Source: an uncultured Oscillospiraceae bacterium
Lineage (GTDB): Bacteria; Bacillota; Clostridia; Oscillospirales; Oscillospiraceae
Reading direction: 5' to 3'
Length of the DNA: 64,000 bases
Assembly (NCBI GenBank): GCA_947589545.1
Contig: CANQBA010000004.1
Location: forward strand, 35,957-99,956
In this document: positions 49,964 to 58,430 of the stretch, one piece after another
How positions within the stretch are numbered: the first letter of the stretch is position 1
Layout: the number at the start of each line of letters is the position of its first letter
Made by a program: the position numbers and the translations under genes
Notes under the pieces: model-generated
The model's database searches: none
The model's input: the letters and a program-made list of their open reading frames with translations, nothing else
What the model was told of the DNA's origin: nothing

Positions 49964-51859
49964 CTATTTCCACAGGTCATCCGCCGTTGTGGCGTTGGGG
50001 AAAAGGCGCTCCAGGGTCTCGAGGGTCGTTGTGGATCCGGGCATCACGCTGATGCTGATGTAGGACGAATAAAATTGCGAATCCGGTCTGTAGAAGCTGT
50101 AGCTGGAGGAGTCCTCATCTCCTAAGAGCAGCTCGCCGGAGCAGTAGAATCTCAACATTCTGTAGCAGTCCTCCCGTTCCAGCTTGTTATCAAAATCGAT
50201 CACGCCTATCCGCCCGGCAAAGAAGTCGCTCTTTACCGCTTCCAGAAGCTCCAGGGCGTCGCTGCCGAAGAAAAACACCTCTTTGCCTGTCTCGCCGGGG
50301 GCCATATAGCTCAGTTCAAAATCGTCCTCGTTGTTATAGCTGTCAAAATTCTCATAGGAGTAGTCCACCTCCCGGAGCATACCGCCGGCGGCCAGCTGGC
50401 GCTCCAATTGGGCAAAGCCGTAGATCTCCCAGTAAAGCTCACGGTTGCTTATGATATCCTGCAGGGCGTTGGCGGTAGTACCGGGGACGTCCGCCTCGGG
50501 CATGGCGAAGGTGTATACATACTGGCGGGTATGATCCCCCGTCTTTGTATGGTAGACGACCTCGATGTTGATACTGCCGCCCTCTTTGTGGTAATCTCCC
50601 GAAAAGGGCAGATCGCCGTTGCCGTACGCGACGGCGTTTTTATGGATCGTGATGATGTCCTGGATCGTGCGCGGATCCGTGGTGGTAAAGCGCCCGTCGT
50701 TTCCGGAATTCCACCCCACATTGGCGTAGAACTGGAGCACGTCCACGCTCCTTACATCCTCCACATCGGGGATCCAAGACTCAAAGCCCAAGAAATCGAA
50801 GGTGATGCAGGCCATAGCCGCCGCCATAACAGCGGTCACCGCCAGGACGCCCTTCCACTTTTTGAAAACCCGGAAGGTCTTGTCCAGGAGCATCTGAGCG
50901 GCGAAACAGCCCAGTACCGTCCAGATGACCACCATGATGGGCAGCGTGCCCTCCCCAATGATCTCCGAGGTCACATAGCCCGGGAACAGGCCGGAGCAGA
51001 CGGCGACGCCGTATTTGAAAACTGGCCGCACAAAGCGGTAGGACACCACGTCCCCGGCGGATTCCAGCTTGCGGTGCTTGTAGAGGAGGAACGCGCACAC
51101 CAGGAGCACCACGGCCACGGCGCAGTAGACCAGCAGGATTTTCTCGTTCACGGCCAACGTTTTCCCTAACTTGTCATCGTACTGAAGGCGCACATTGGAA
51201 AGAGGCGACACAGGCGTAAGCCACTCCACAAGGCTGTCCACGGTGTTTCCAAAGCCCGCGAAGCCCCAGAAGGTGCGCTCCGCCACCACGTTGATCAGCT
51301 CATAGAGCAAATACGCAAGACAGTTCAGAATGACGTAAAAGGCCGGCAGGGCCAGGATGTGCCCGGTGAGGACGCCGCAGAGGAACGCGAAAGTGTAGAA
51401 GAAGAACATCATGCCCATGCCAACGCCCAGCCAGGCGAGGCACGGCAGTACCGGAGCGGCGCCCCAGGCGAAGCCGATCACAGCCATAAACACCGCCACA
51501 ACAATTTGCGGAAGGGCCACGAAGGAAAAGCCCGAGAGGTACTGGGTCAGGAAAATGCCCTCCCGGCGCACCGGGAGCGTCCCGTAGAAGTTGGCCGACC
51601 GGGAGGCATACAGGTGGCTCAGAACCGCCATAGCTGCAAAGAGGCCATAGACCAGGGCAAACCAGATATGGGCTCTGGCGGAGCTTGCCATAGCGGAGTA
51701 ATAGTTGTTATCCGTACCGATGTACGAGGTCAGAGCGTTGATGGGCAGGATAAACAGCCAGATGACCAGGTAGCTTGCCCAGATGGGCCAGAAGCGGGTG
51801 AAATTCTTCTTAAAAAGCGTCCAATCAAAGTACGATGTCCCGAACCGCATAGTCCTCAC
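49964..51859 (-). CDS. ABC-2 type exporter permease with large C-terminal domain
   Basis: A 631-residue protein. About ten hydrophobic segments in the first 380 residues (WASYLVIWLFILPINAL, VVAVFMAVIGFAWGAAPVL, MGMMFFFYTFAFLCGVLTG and others). The last ~230 residues are soluble, acidic and aromatic (DVLQFYANVGWNSGNDGRF ... FFFGSDALELLEAV), resembling the C-terminal part seen in some Clostridial YtrC-like permeases. It overlaps the ATPase gene by 35 nt. Substrate unknown. Confidence 0.85.
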   Translation of the reverse strand: MRTMRFGTSYFDWTLFKKNFTRFWPIWASYLVIWLFILPINALTSYIGTDNNYYSAMASSARAHIWFALVYGLFAAMAVLSHLYASRSANFYGTLPVRREGIFLTQYLSGFSFVALPQIVVAVFMAVIGFAWGAAPVLPCLAWLGVGMGMMFFFYTFAFLCGVLTGHILALPAFYVILNCLAYLLYELINVVAERTFWGFAGFGNTVDSLVEWLTPVSPLSNVRLQYDDKLGKTLAVNEKILLVYCAVAVVLLVCAFLLYKHRKLESAGDVVSYRFVRPVFKYGVAVCSGLFPGYVTSEIIGEGTLPIMVVIWTVLGCFAAQMLLDKTFRVFKKWKGVLAVTAVMAAAMACITFDFLGFESWIPDVEDVRSVDVLQFYANVGWNSGNDGRFTTTDPRTIQDIITIHKNAVAYGNGDLPFSGDYHKEGGSINIEVVYHTKTGDHTRQYVYTFAMPEADVPGTTANALQDIISNRELYWEIYGFAQLERQLAAGGMLREVDYSYENFDSYNNEDDFELSYMAPGETGKEVFFFGSDALELLEAVKSDFFAGRIGVIDFDNKLEREDCYRMLRFYCSGELLLGDEDSSSYSFYRPDSQFYSSYISISVMPGSTTTLETLERLFPNATTADDLWK

Positions 51860-52727
51860 CTCCCATTTCGTAAATAAAGATCTCCTCTAAGGTCAGCGGC
51901 AGGGCCTCCATAAACAGCGGCTCATAGGCTGCGAACTTGGCCTGCGTCTCCTCCACGTTCCCCCGGACGATGTATGTGTAGATGCGCCCCAGGTTGGAGG
52001 TGTGGAGAATTTTGATGTCCTCCGGAAGGGCCGGGGGCTGAGAGGAATTGAAAGCGATCTGGAGCTTGACGATGCCGCCCTGGAGCTCCGAAAGGGATCG
52101 CTCCAGCGCCACCTTCCCGTGGCTGAGGATCCCCACGTGGTCGCACACGTCCTCCAGCTCACGCAGGTTGTGGGAGGACACCAGCACTGTGGTGCCGTAC
52201 TCGGAGACGTCGCCCATGAGGATGGACCAGACCTGCCGGCGCATCACGGGATCCAGTCCGTCCACCGGCTCGTCCAGCAGGAGGTAGTCGGGCCGGCAGC
52301 TGAGTGCCAGCCAGAAGGCCGACTGCTTCTGCATCCCCTTGGACAGCCGCCGAATGGGCCTGCGCTCGTCCACCTCGGGGAAGGCCTCTCTCAGCCGGTC
52401 GTAGCGCCCCATATCGAATTGGGGGTACAGGCCCTGATAGAATTTCATCATATCCCGCGTGGTGGCGGAGCCGAAATAGTATACCTCGTCGGGGATCACC
52501 GCGATCCTGCGCTTGGCGGCGGGATTTTCATAGATGGGCGCGCCCTCCAAGGTGATCTCGCCGGAATCCTGCCGGTACGCGCCGGACAGGTGCCGCAGGA
52601 TGGTGGACTTCCCCGCCCCGTTGGGCCCCACAAGACCGTAGATGGCGCCCCGGGGGATCGTCATGGTCAGCCCGTCCAGGGCGTGGAAACCGTCAAAGCT
52701 CTTGACAACATTTTTGACCTCGATCAT
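51825..52727 (-). CDS. ABC transporter ATP-binding protein (YtrB-like)
   Basis: A 300-residue ATPase: Walker A GLVGPNGAGKSTILRHLSG, a signature LSKGMQKQ (LSxGMxxQ type), Walker B YLLLDEPVDGLDP, and the H-loop VLVSSHNLREL. The C-terminal ~80 residues form the extension typical of YtrB/EcsA-type exporters. It overlaps the GntR gene by 4 nt (ATGA), giving a regulator-ATPase-permease operon. Confidence 0.93.
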   Translation of the reverse strand: MIEVKNVVKSFDGFHALDGLTMTIPRGAIYGLVGPNGAGKSTILRHLSGAYRQDSGEITLEGAPIYENPAAKRRIAVIPDEVYYFGSATTRDMMKFYQGLYPQFDMGRYDRLREAFPEVDERRPIRRLSKGMQKQSAFWLALSCRPDYLLLDEPVDGLDPVMRRQVWSILMGDVSEYGTTVLVSSHNLRELEDVCDHVGILSHGKVALERSLSELQGGIVKLQIAFNSSQPPALPEDIKILHTSNLGRIYTYIVRGNVEETQAKFAAYEPLFMEALPLTLEEIFIYEMGGEDYAVRDIVL

Positions 52728-53092
52728 TGTTCCTCCTCCTCTCTCCTGGCGAATCGAGCCGCCAGCTCGTCGGGCTTCACGCCCAGAAACGCAAGCTCCT
52801 GGACGATGGCGTCCAGCTTGAAAAACAGCTCCCGCCGCCGGTCCTCCCGTACGTCCGAGGGAAGCGCCGCAAAGCTCCCCTTCCCCGCCACCGTGTAGGC
52901 GTACCCCTCCTGCTCCAGCGCCTCATAGGCCCTCTGGATGGTGTTGGGGTTGATGGCCAGCGACCCGGACAGGGAGCGCACCGAGGGCAGCTTGTCCCCC
53001 GCCGGGATGACGCCCGTGATGATAAGCTTCCGCAAGCCGTCCCGCACCTGCTCGTAGATGGGCCGGCCGTCCCGGAAATTCAACTGCAACAT
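52724..53092 (-). CDS. GntR-family regulator, YtrA subfamily
   Basis: A 122-residue protein: winged helix (IYEQVRDGLRKLIITGVIPA, KLPSVRSLSGSLAINPNT, EALEQEGYAYTVAGKGSF) with a very short C-terminal dimerisation tail, which defines the YtrA group. These repress adjacent ABC exporter genes, often induced by cell-wall antibiotics. It is the first gene of the operon. Confidence 0.92.
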   Translation of the reverse strand: MLQLNFRDGRPIYEQVRDGLRKLIITGVIPAGDKLPSVRSLSGSLAINPNTIQRAYEALEQEGYAYTVAGKGSFAALPSDVREDRRRELFFKLDAIVQELAFLGVKPDELAARFARREEEEQ

Positions 53093-53120
53093 TCGACCAC
53101 CCCTTTCACAGCCGTATCAT

Positions 53121-53174
53121 CTGTACTAGATGTGTTAATACAGTTATATTAGCACAGCCTCCGAAAAATGTCAA
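53121..53174 (-). promoter_or_regulatory. Promoter and YtrA-type operator
   Basis: On the minus strand TTGACA (53169-53174), 17-nt spacer, TAATAT (53146-53151). Just downstream CTGTA and TACAG (53121-53125 and 53139-53143) form an inverted repeat with a 13-nt centre, like the widely spaced GTGTA/TACAC operators of YtrA-type regulators. Confidence 0.65.
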
Positions 53175-53228
53175 CAAAAAAAGAGGGACATTAATAAAAT
53201 GTTAATATCCCCCTCTATTAGAATTCTG

Positions 53229-53420
53229 TCACTCCCAGAAAAGCTCGTCCAGGGTCTTGCCCAGCTCCTTGCAGATGGCGATGCACAGGTTGATGGTGGG
53301 GTTGTAGTCCCCCTTCTCGATGGCGTTGATGGTCTGGCGGGTCACGCCCACCCGGTCGGCCAGGGCCTGCTGGCTCAGATCCTGCGCCGCCCTGGCGGCC
53401 TTCAGCCGTAGATTTTTCAT
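53229..53420 (-). CDS. Small XRE-family helix-turn-helix regulator
   Basis: A 63-residue, single-domain Cro/CI protein: KAARAAQDLSQQALADRVGV, TRQTINAIEKGDYNPTI, CKELGKTLDELFW. The short YozG-like form usually occurs beside a small membrane-protein gene, as here. ATG 53420 overlaps the upstream stop by 4 nt. Confidence 0.92.
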   Translation of the reverse strand: MKNLRLKAARAAQDLSQQALADRVGVTRQTINAIEKGDYNPTINLCIAICKELGKTLDELFWE

Positions 53421-53941
53421 TCCCGGTTTCTCCGATCCTGAAGGAGCTTCACCAGCAGGCATAGGAACATGCTGAGAAACATAAAAGCGAGGGCAAGATG
53501 GCCCCAGCAGGGGCCGAGCCGTCCGTCTACCATCGGGCCGTCCTCACGCAGGCGGTTGATGCCGTTGTCCAGCATTATCGTCCCCATGCCCCCCGCGGAG
53601 ATAATCGATGCGATCCTGCTCCCCCGGACGGACACATAGGCGTCCTTGAAAATGCAGTAAATGTTGGCCACTGTCATACCGGCGGAACACAGGAAGATCG
53701 CCGCCGTACCGGCTGTCATGATCTCTCTGTCCGACAGTCCGTCGTACAAATAGATGCCAAGTCCGCCGAGAACCATCACGAGGAGCCCCAACCCGAAGCC
53801 CCTACCCTGGGCAATGAGCTGGCGCTCATCAAACTGTCCGTTGCCCACCTTGCTCTTTCGGTCATATGACGCGTAAAGGAGCAACGCCGTAAACCCGCCC
53901 ACCAGCGCGAACAGAATCAGAGGGATAGCTATATTTGTCAT
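53417..53941 (-). CDS. Four-helix membrane protein paired with an XRE regulator
   Basis: A 174-residue protein with about five hydrophobic segments (IAIPLILFALVGGFTALLLY, LGLLVMVLGGLGIYLY, IMTAGTAAIFLCSAGMTVA, SIISAGGMGTIMLDNG, HLALAFMFLSMFLCLLVKLL) and a DERQLIAQGRGFGLG motif seen in Clostridial membrane proteins next to YozG-type regulators. Function unknown. ATG 53941 follows AAAGGGGTG; an earlier start lies over the promoter. Confidence 0.7.
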   Translation of the reverse strand: MTNIAIPLILFALVGGFTALLLYASYDRKSKVGNGQFDERQLIAQGRGFGLGLLVMVLGGLGIYLYDGLSDREIMTAGTAAIFLCSAGMTVANIYCIFKDAYVSVRGSRIASIISAGGMGTIMLDNGINRLREDGPMVDGRLGPCWGHLALAFMFLSMFLCLLVKLLQDRRNRE

Positions 53942-53966
53942 AAGAACACCCCTTTCTGTTTTTTCT

Positions 53967-53995
53967 ATTGTAATTCTTATCAGATAATTTATCAA
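53967..53995 (-). promoter_or_regulatory. Promoter and operator of the membrane protein/XRE pair
   Basis: On the minus strand TTGATA (53990-53995), 17-nt spacer, TACAAT (53967-53972). The spacer contains TTATC-A-GATAA (53977-53987), a palindrome suited to autoregulation by the XRE protein. Confidence 0.6.
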
Positions 53996-54017
53996 GTATA
54001 TTTTACGATTTGTCATA

Positions 54018-54049
54018 AAAAATATTCCCCCGCCGGATCGGCGGGGGAA
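54018..54049 (-). terminator. Rho-independent terminator after hydA
   Basis: TTCCCCCGCCG and CGGCGGGGGAA (54025-54035 and 54039-54049) form a perfect 11-bp stem with a 3-nt loop; on the minus strand it is followed by TATTTTTTAT. Confidence 0.9.
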
Positions 54050-54068
54050 TACATCAGCAAGTTGATTC

Positions 54069-55835
54069 TCAGTTGAACCGCTCGCGGGCGGCGTAGGTGG
54101 TGTGTAGAAGCTCGTGGGCGCGGTGTCCGCAGGGCTCGCCCAGATAATCCTTGTAGAGCTGCTGGATCTGGGTGTTGTTGTGGGACTGGCGGACGGTCTG
54201 GCGCTCGTCCTCGGTGTAGAGGGCGGCGGAGCGCTTGGCCTTGTAGGTGTCCAGGATGTCGATGTCCTCGTTGGGCAGGAAGCAGGGCTTCACATAGGGC
54301 TGGCCGCCGCCGGCCACACAGCCGCCGGGGCATCCCATGATCTCGATGAATGTGTATTTGCTTGTGCCGGCGCGAACCTCGTCCATCAGCACCTTGGCGT
54401 TCTTCATGCCGTGGGCCACGGCCACGTTAACGGTAGTGCCGTCGATATCGATGGCGGCCTCCTTGATGCCCTCCAGGCCGCGCACCTGCTCGAATTTCAC
54501 AAGCTCGTGCTCCTTGCCGGTGAGGATGTGGTAGGCGGTACGAAGGGCGGCCTCCATGACGCCGCCGGTGACGCCGAAGATGACGCCGGCGCCGGAATAC
54601 TCGCCCAGGAGATCCTGGTCAAACTCCTCGTCGGGGAGCTTTGCGAAGTTGATACCGCTGCGGCGAATGAGGTCGCCCAGCTCGCGGGTGGTGAGCACGC
54701 AGTCCACATCGGGAAGGCCGGCGGCGTTCTTCAGCTGATCGCGCTCCTTCTCGAACTTCTTGGCGGTGCAGGGCATGATGGAGACGACAAAGATGTTCTT
54801 GGGATCCAGGCCGTTCTTCTCGGCGAAATAGCTCTTCACAATGGCGCCGAACATCTCGTGGGGAGACTTGCAGGAGCTGAGGTGATCCAGCTGATCTCCA
54901 TAGTAGTACTCGGCGTAGTTGACCCAGCCGGGAGAGCAGGAGGTGATCATGGGCAGGACGCCGCCGTTTTTGATGCGGCCCACCAGCTCGTTGGCCTCCT
55001 CCATGATGGTCAGATCCGCGCCGAAGTTGGTGTCGTAGACCTTGTCAAAGCCCAGGCGCTTCAGGGCGGCCACCATCTTGCCGGTGACGGGGGTGCCGAT
55101 CTTCATGCCGAACTCCTCGCCCAGAGCGGCGCGGACGGCGGGAGCGGTCTGGACAACGATGTACTTGCCGGCCTTTTTGGCCTCGTCGATCTTCCAGATC
55201 TCGCTCTTCTCCAGAAGAGCGCCGGTGGGGCAGACGCTGACGCACTGGCCGCACAGGATGCAGGGGGAATCCATAAAGCTGCGGTTCTCGGCGGGGCCAA
55301 CGATGGTGTTGAAGCCGCGGTTCTCATAGCCCAGGACAGACAGGCCGTGGGCGTTCTGGCACCTGGCGATACAGCGGCCGCAGAGGATGCACTTGGAGGT
55401 GTCGCGGATGATGCTGGGGCTCAGCTCGTCCACGGTGACGGGGGTGCGCGCGCCTTCCTTGTTGATGACACGGGCGCCGGTCATCTGCGCCACGCGCAAA
55501 AGCTCACAGGAGCCGTTCTTGCCGCACTCCTGGCACCAGGCGGAGTGGTTGGAGAGCAGCAGCTCCACGCTGGTACGGCGGGCCTGGACGGCCTTGGGCG
55601 AGGAGATGGTGATCTCCATGCCCTCGCTGACGGGATAGACGCAGGAGGCCACGAGGCCCCGGGCGCCGGTAGCTTCCACCAGGCAGACGCGGCAGGAGCC
55701 CTGGTTGCACTCGCCGTGGTTGAAAGCGCAAAGGGACGGGATGTCGTAGCCGCAGCGCTTGGCAGCCTCCAGGATGGTGAGGCCGGCCTCGACCTGATAG
55801 GGATGTCCCTCGATTTTAATATTCACTAATGACAT
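54069..55835 (-). CDS. hydA: [FeFe] hydrogenase catalytic subunit HydA
   Basis: A 588-residue iron-only hydrogenase. Order: N-terminal [2Fe-2S] domain (CGYDIPSLCAFNHGECNQGS), His-Cys3 cluster region, two [4Fe-4S] motifs (CILCGRCIARCQ and CILCGQCVSVCP), then the H-cluster domain with TSCSPGWVNY, MPCTAKKFE and MGCPGGCVAGGGQP, and the small-subunit-type tail. With HydB and HydC it forms the NADH- and ferredoxin-linked, electron-bifurcating type complex known from Thermotoga and Acetobacterium. Third gene of the operon. Confidence 0.95.
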   Translation of the reverse strand: MSLVNIKIEGHPYQVEAGLTILEAAKRCGYDIPSLCAFNHGECNQGSCRVCLVEATGARGLVASCVYPVSEGMEITISSPKAVQARRTSVELLLSNHSAWCQECGKNGSCELLRVAQMTGARVINKEGARTPVTVDELSPSIIRDTSKCILCGRCIARCQNAHGLSVLGYENRGFNTIVGPAENRSFMDSPCILCGQCVSVCPTGALLEKSEIWKIDEAKKAGKYIVVQTAPAVRAALGEEFGMKIGTPVTGKMVAALKRLGFDKVYDTNFGADLTIMEEANELVGRIKNGGVLPMITSCSPGWVNYAEYYYGDQLDHLSSCKSPHEMFGAIVKSYFAEKNGLDPKNIFVVSIMPCTAKKFEKERDQLKNAAGLPDVDCVLTTRELGDLIRRSGINFAKLPDEEFDQDLLGEYSGAGVIFGVTGGVMEAALRTAYHILTGKEHELVKFEQVRGLEGIKEAAIDIDGTTVNVAVAHGMKNAKVLMDEVRAGTSKYTFIEIMGCPGGCVAGGGQPYVKPCFLPNEDIDILDTYKAKRSAALYTEDERQTVRQSHNNTQIQQLYKDYLGEPCGHRAHELLHTTYAARERFN

Positions 55836-55853
55836 TTCTCGGATCCTCCCCTA

Positions 55854-57737
55854 TTATTCCTTGATGATGGCCTTGAACTTGCAGGTGGACATGCAGGCGC
55901 CGCACTTCACGCACTTCTGGGGATCGATCTCCATGGCGGCCAGCTTCTTGCCGGGGGCCACGTAGTCGGTGCGGGAGATGGCGGAGGCCGGGCACTGCTT
56001 GGCGCACATGCCGCAGCCGAAGCAGGAGTCCTTCACGATCTTGTACTGCATCAGGTTCTTGCAGACATGAGCGGGGCACTTCTTATCGTTGATATGGGCC
56101 AGGTACTCGTCCATGAAGTGGGTCATGGTGGACTTGACGGGGTTGGCCGCGGTCTGGCCAAGGGCGCACAGGGAGCCGTTCTGGGTGACGTGAACCAGCT
56201 CCTCCAGGGCGGCAATGTCCTCAGGCTCTCCCTTGCCCTCGGTAATCTTGGTAAGGATCTCCAGCATACGTTTGGTGCCGATGCGGCAGGGCGTGCACTT
56301 GCCGCAGGACTCGTCGCAGATGAACTCCATGTAGAACTTGGCCACGTCCACCATGCAGTTGTCCTCGTCCATGACAATAGCGCCGCCGGAGCCCATCATG
56401 GATCCCTTGGCCACCAGATTGTCAAAGTCAATGGGCTCGTCGAGATACTCCTTCGTCAGGCATCCGCCGGAGGGGCCGCCGGTCTGGATGGCCTTGAATT
56501 CCTTGCCGCCCGGGATGCCGCCGCCGATGTCGTAGATCAGCTCCCGGAGGGTGGTGCCCATGGGAACCTCCACAAGGCCCACGTTGTTGATCTTGCCGCC
56601 CAGGGCGAAGACCTTGGTGCCCTTGGACTTCTCGGTGCCGTACTTGGCGAAGGCCTCCCAGCCCTCCCGCAGGATGTAGGGCACGCAGGCCAGAGTCTCC
56701 ACGTTGTTGACGATGGTGGGGCACTGCCAGAGGCCCTTCACCGCGGGGAACGGAGGACGGGGACGAGGCATACCGCGCTTGCCCTCGATGGAATTGAGGA
56801 GAGCCGTCTCCTCGCCGCAGACAAACGCGCCGGCGCCCAAGCGGATATGTACGTTGAAGCTGAAGCCGGAGCCTAAGATGTTTTCGCCCAGAAGCCCGAT
56901 CTCCTTGGCCTCACGGATGGCGATGCGCAGACGGCGCACGGCCACGGGGTACTCGGCGCGGACGTAGAAATAGCCGTTCTGGGCGCCGATGGCGTAGCCG
57001 GCGATGACCATGCCCTCGATGACGGCCAGGGGGTTGCCCTCCAGGATGGAGCGATCCATGAACGCGCCGGGGTCGCCCTCGTCGCCGTTGCAGACCACGT
57101 ACTTTTCATCCCCCGCCTCGTTATAGGCAAACTGCCACTTGCGGCCTGTGGGGAAGCCGCCGCCGCCGCGCCCGCGCAGGCCGGCCTTCAGAACCTCGTC
57201 GATGACCTCCTGACGGGTCATGGTCAGGGCGCGCATAAGCCCCTGATAGCCGCCGAAGCCCAGGGCCTCGTCGATGTTCTCAGGGTCGATGGTGCCGCAG
57301 CCGTGAAGGGCGATGCGGTGCTGTTTCTTGTAGAAGTTGATGTCGTCCTGGCGCTGAACCTTCTCGCCGGTGGCGGGATCCACATAGAGAAGACGCTCGA
57401 CGATCTCGCCGCCGATCAGATCCTTCTCTACGATCTCCTCCACGTCCTCCAGCTTCACCATGCGGTAAAGGGTGTCCTCGGGGAATATCTTGCAGAAGGG
57501 GCCCTGGGAGCAGAAGCCGAAGCACCCCACCTGGTTGACGGAGACCTTGTCGTGGAGGCCCTTCTCGTCGATGACCTTCTGGAATTTCTCGCGGATCTCG
57601 GCGGAGTTGGAGGAGAGGCATCCGGTACCGCCGCAGAGCACCACGGCGCGCTTGCCCTCCTCGCCCTTGAACTTGCCGTCCAGGCAGGCCGAGCACGCGG
57701 CGATCTTCTCATTGAGTTGTTCGGGAGTCTTTATCAT
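55854..57737 (-). CDS. hydB: NADH-binding hydrogenase subunit HydB (NuoF-like)
   Basis: A 627-residue flavoprotein. The N-terminal thioredoxin-like [2Fe-2S] domain (CGGTGCLSSNS ... VGCFGFCSQGP), the NuoF FMN/NADH region (GLRGRGGGGFPTGRKW, CNGDEGDPGAFMDRS), an SLBB segment, the NuoF [4Fe-4S] motif ESCGKCTPCRIG, and two C-terminal ferredoxin clusters (CFGCGMCAKQCP, CVKCGACMSTCK). This domain order defines HydB of bifurcating hydrogenases. Start at 57737; GGAAGG precedes it. Confidence 0.95.
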   Translation of the reverse strand: MIKTPEQLNEKIAACSACLDGKFKGEEGKRAVVLCGGTGCLSSNSAEIREKFQKVIDEKGLHDKVSVNQVGCFGFCSQGPFCKIFPEDTLYRMVKLEDVEEIVEKDLIGGEIVERLLYVDPATGEKVQRQDDINFYKKQHRIALHGCGTIDPENIDEALGFGGYQGLMRALTMTRQEVIDEVLKAGLRGRGGGGFPTGRKWQFAYNEAGDEKYVVCNGDEGDPGAFMDRSILEGNPLAVIEGMVIAGYAIGAQNGYFYVRAEYPVAVRRLRIAIREAKEIGLLGENILGSGFSFNVHIRLGAGAFVCGEETALLNSIEGKRGMPRPRPPFPAVKGLWQCPTIVNNVETLACVPYILREGWEAFAKYGTEKSKGTKVFALGGKINNVGLVEVPMGTTLRELIYDIGGGIPGGKEFKAIQTGGPSGGCLTKEYLDEPIDFDNLVAKGSMMGSGGAIVMDEDNCMVDVAKFYMEFICDESCGKCTPCRIGTKRMLEILTKITEGKGEPEDIAALEELVHVTQNGSLCALGQTAANPVKSTMTHFMDEYLAHINDKKCPAHVCKNLMQYKIVKDSCFGCGMCAKQCPASAISRTDYVAPGKKLAAMEIDPQKCVKCGACMSTCKFKAIIKE

Positions 57738-57751
57738 ATGAGCCTTCCTCC

Positions 57752-58228
57752 TTACGCGTTCCTATAGGAGGCAACGATGTCGGGGACATCGGATACCTTG
57801 ACCTTGGGATAGACCTTGCCGTTGATGGAGACAGCGGGGGCGATGCCGCAGGCACCCAGGCACCGGAGGGCGTCCAGGGTGAACATCCCGTCGGCCGTCG
57901 TCTCGCCGCCCTTGATGCCAAGGACTTCGGAGAACTTGTCAAAGACCTGTCCGCCGCCCTTGACGTAGCAGGCGGTGCCCAGGCAGCAGCCGATGACATA
58001 CTTTCCCTTAGGCTTCAAGGAGAAGTAGGAGTAAAACGTCACCACGCCGTAGATCTCGGCCACCGAAATGCCGGTCTTCTCGGAGACGATCTCCTGCACC
58101 TCCAGGGGTATGTAGCCGTACTCGTTCTGGATGTCACTGAGGATCATCATCAGCGGGGTGGGTTCGTCGGCATAACGGCCGCAGATCTCGCTGATCTTCG
58201 CCACAGCGTTTTCGCTTAAGCGAGCCAT
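57752..58228 (-). CDS. hydC: Hydrogenase subunit HydC (NuoE-like)
   Basis: A 158-residue thioredoxin-like [2Fe-2S] protein. Cluster cysteines are in GCCLGTACYVKGG and RCLGACGIAPAVS. It passes electrons between NADH flavin and the other clusters. It is first in the operon; GGAGG lies 7-8 nt before the ATG. Confidence 0.95.
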   Translation of the reverse strand: MARLSENAVAKISEICGRYADEPTPLMMILSDIQNEYGYIPLEVQEIVSEKTGISVAEIYGVVTFYSYFSLKPKGKYVIGCCLGTACYVKGGGQVFDKFSEVLGIKGGETTADGMFTLDALRCLGACGIAPAVSINGKVYPKVKVSDVPDIVASYRNA

Positions 58229-58313
58229 AGAAAATTACCTCCATTTTTTATCAGGGCCGGTTCTCTCCTCCCGAACCCCGGTTTTATAACCTCGTGCCCA
58301 CAGCACGCCATTA

Positions 58314-58350
58314 TTGTTAATAGAATAACATTCTTTACGCCAAACTTCAA
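58314..58350 (-). promoter_or_regulatory. hyd operon promoter with Rex-like operator
   Basis: On the minus strand TTGAAG (58345-58350), 17-nt spacer, TATTCT (58322-58327). The -10 lies inside ATGTTA-TTCTA-TTAACAA (58314-58331), which matches the Rex consensus TTGTTAAnnnnTTAACAA at all but two informative positions. Rex represses fermentation and hydrogenase genes when NADH/NAD+ is low. The leader contains a small CGTGC/GCACG hairpin. Confidence 0.75.
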
Positions 58351-58430
58351 GTGTATATTTCAGCGATTTAAGGCCCATTTATACAAATTTTTCGGCCAAT
58401 CTGACAAGCCCGGAAAATAAAGGAACTGTC

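Noticed and set aside
54114..55829. 571-residue plus-strand frame opposite hydA
   Set aside because: Gly/Val/Leu-rich pseudo-protein with no domain; hydA on the minus strand has all cluster motifs.
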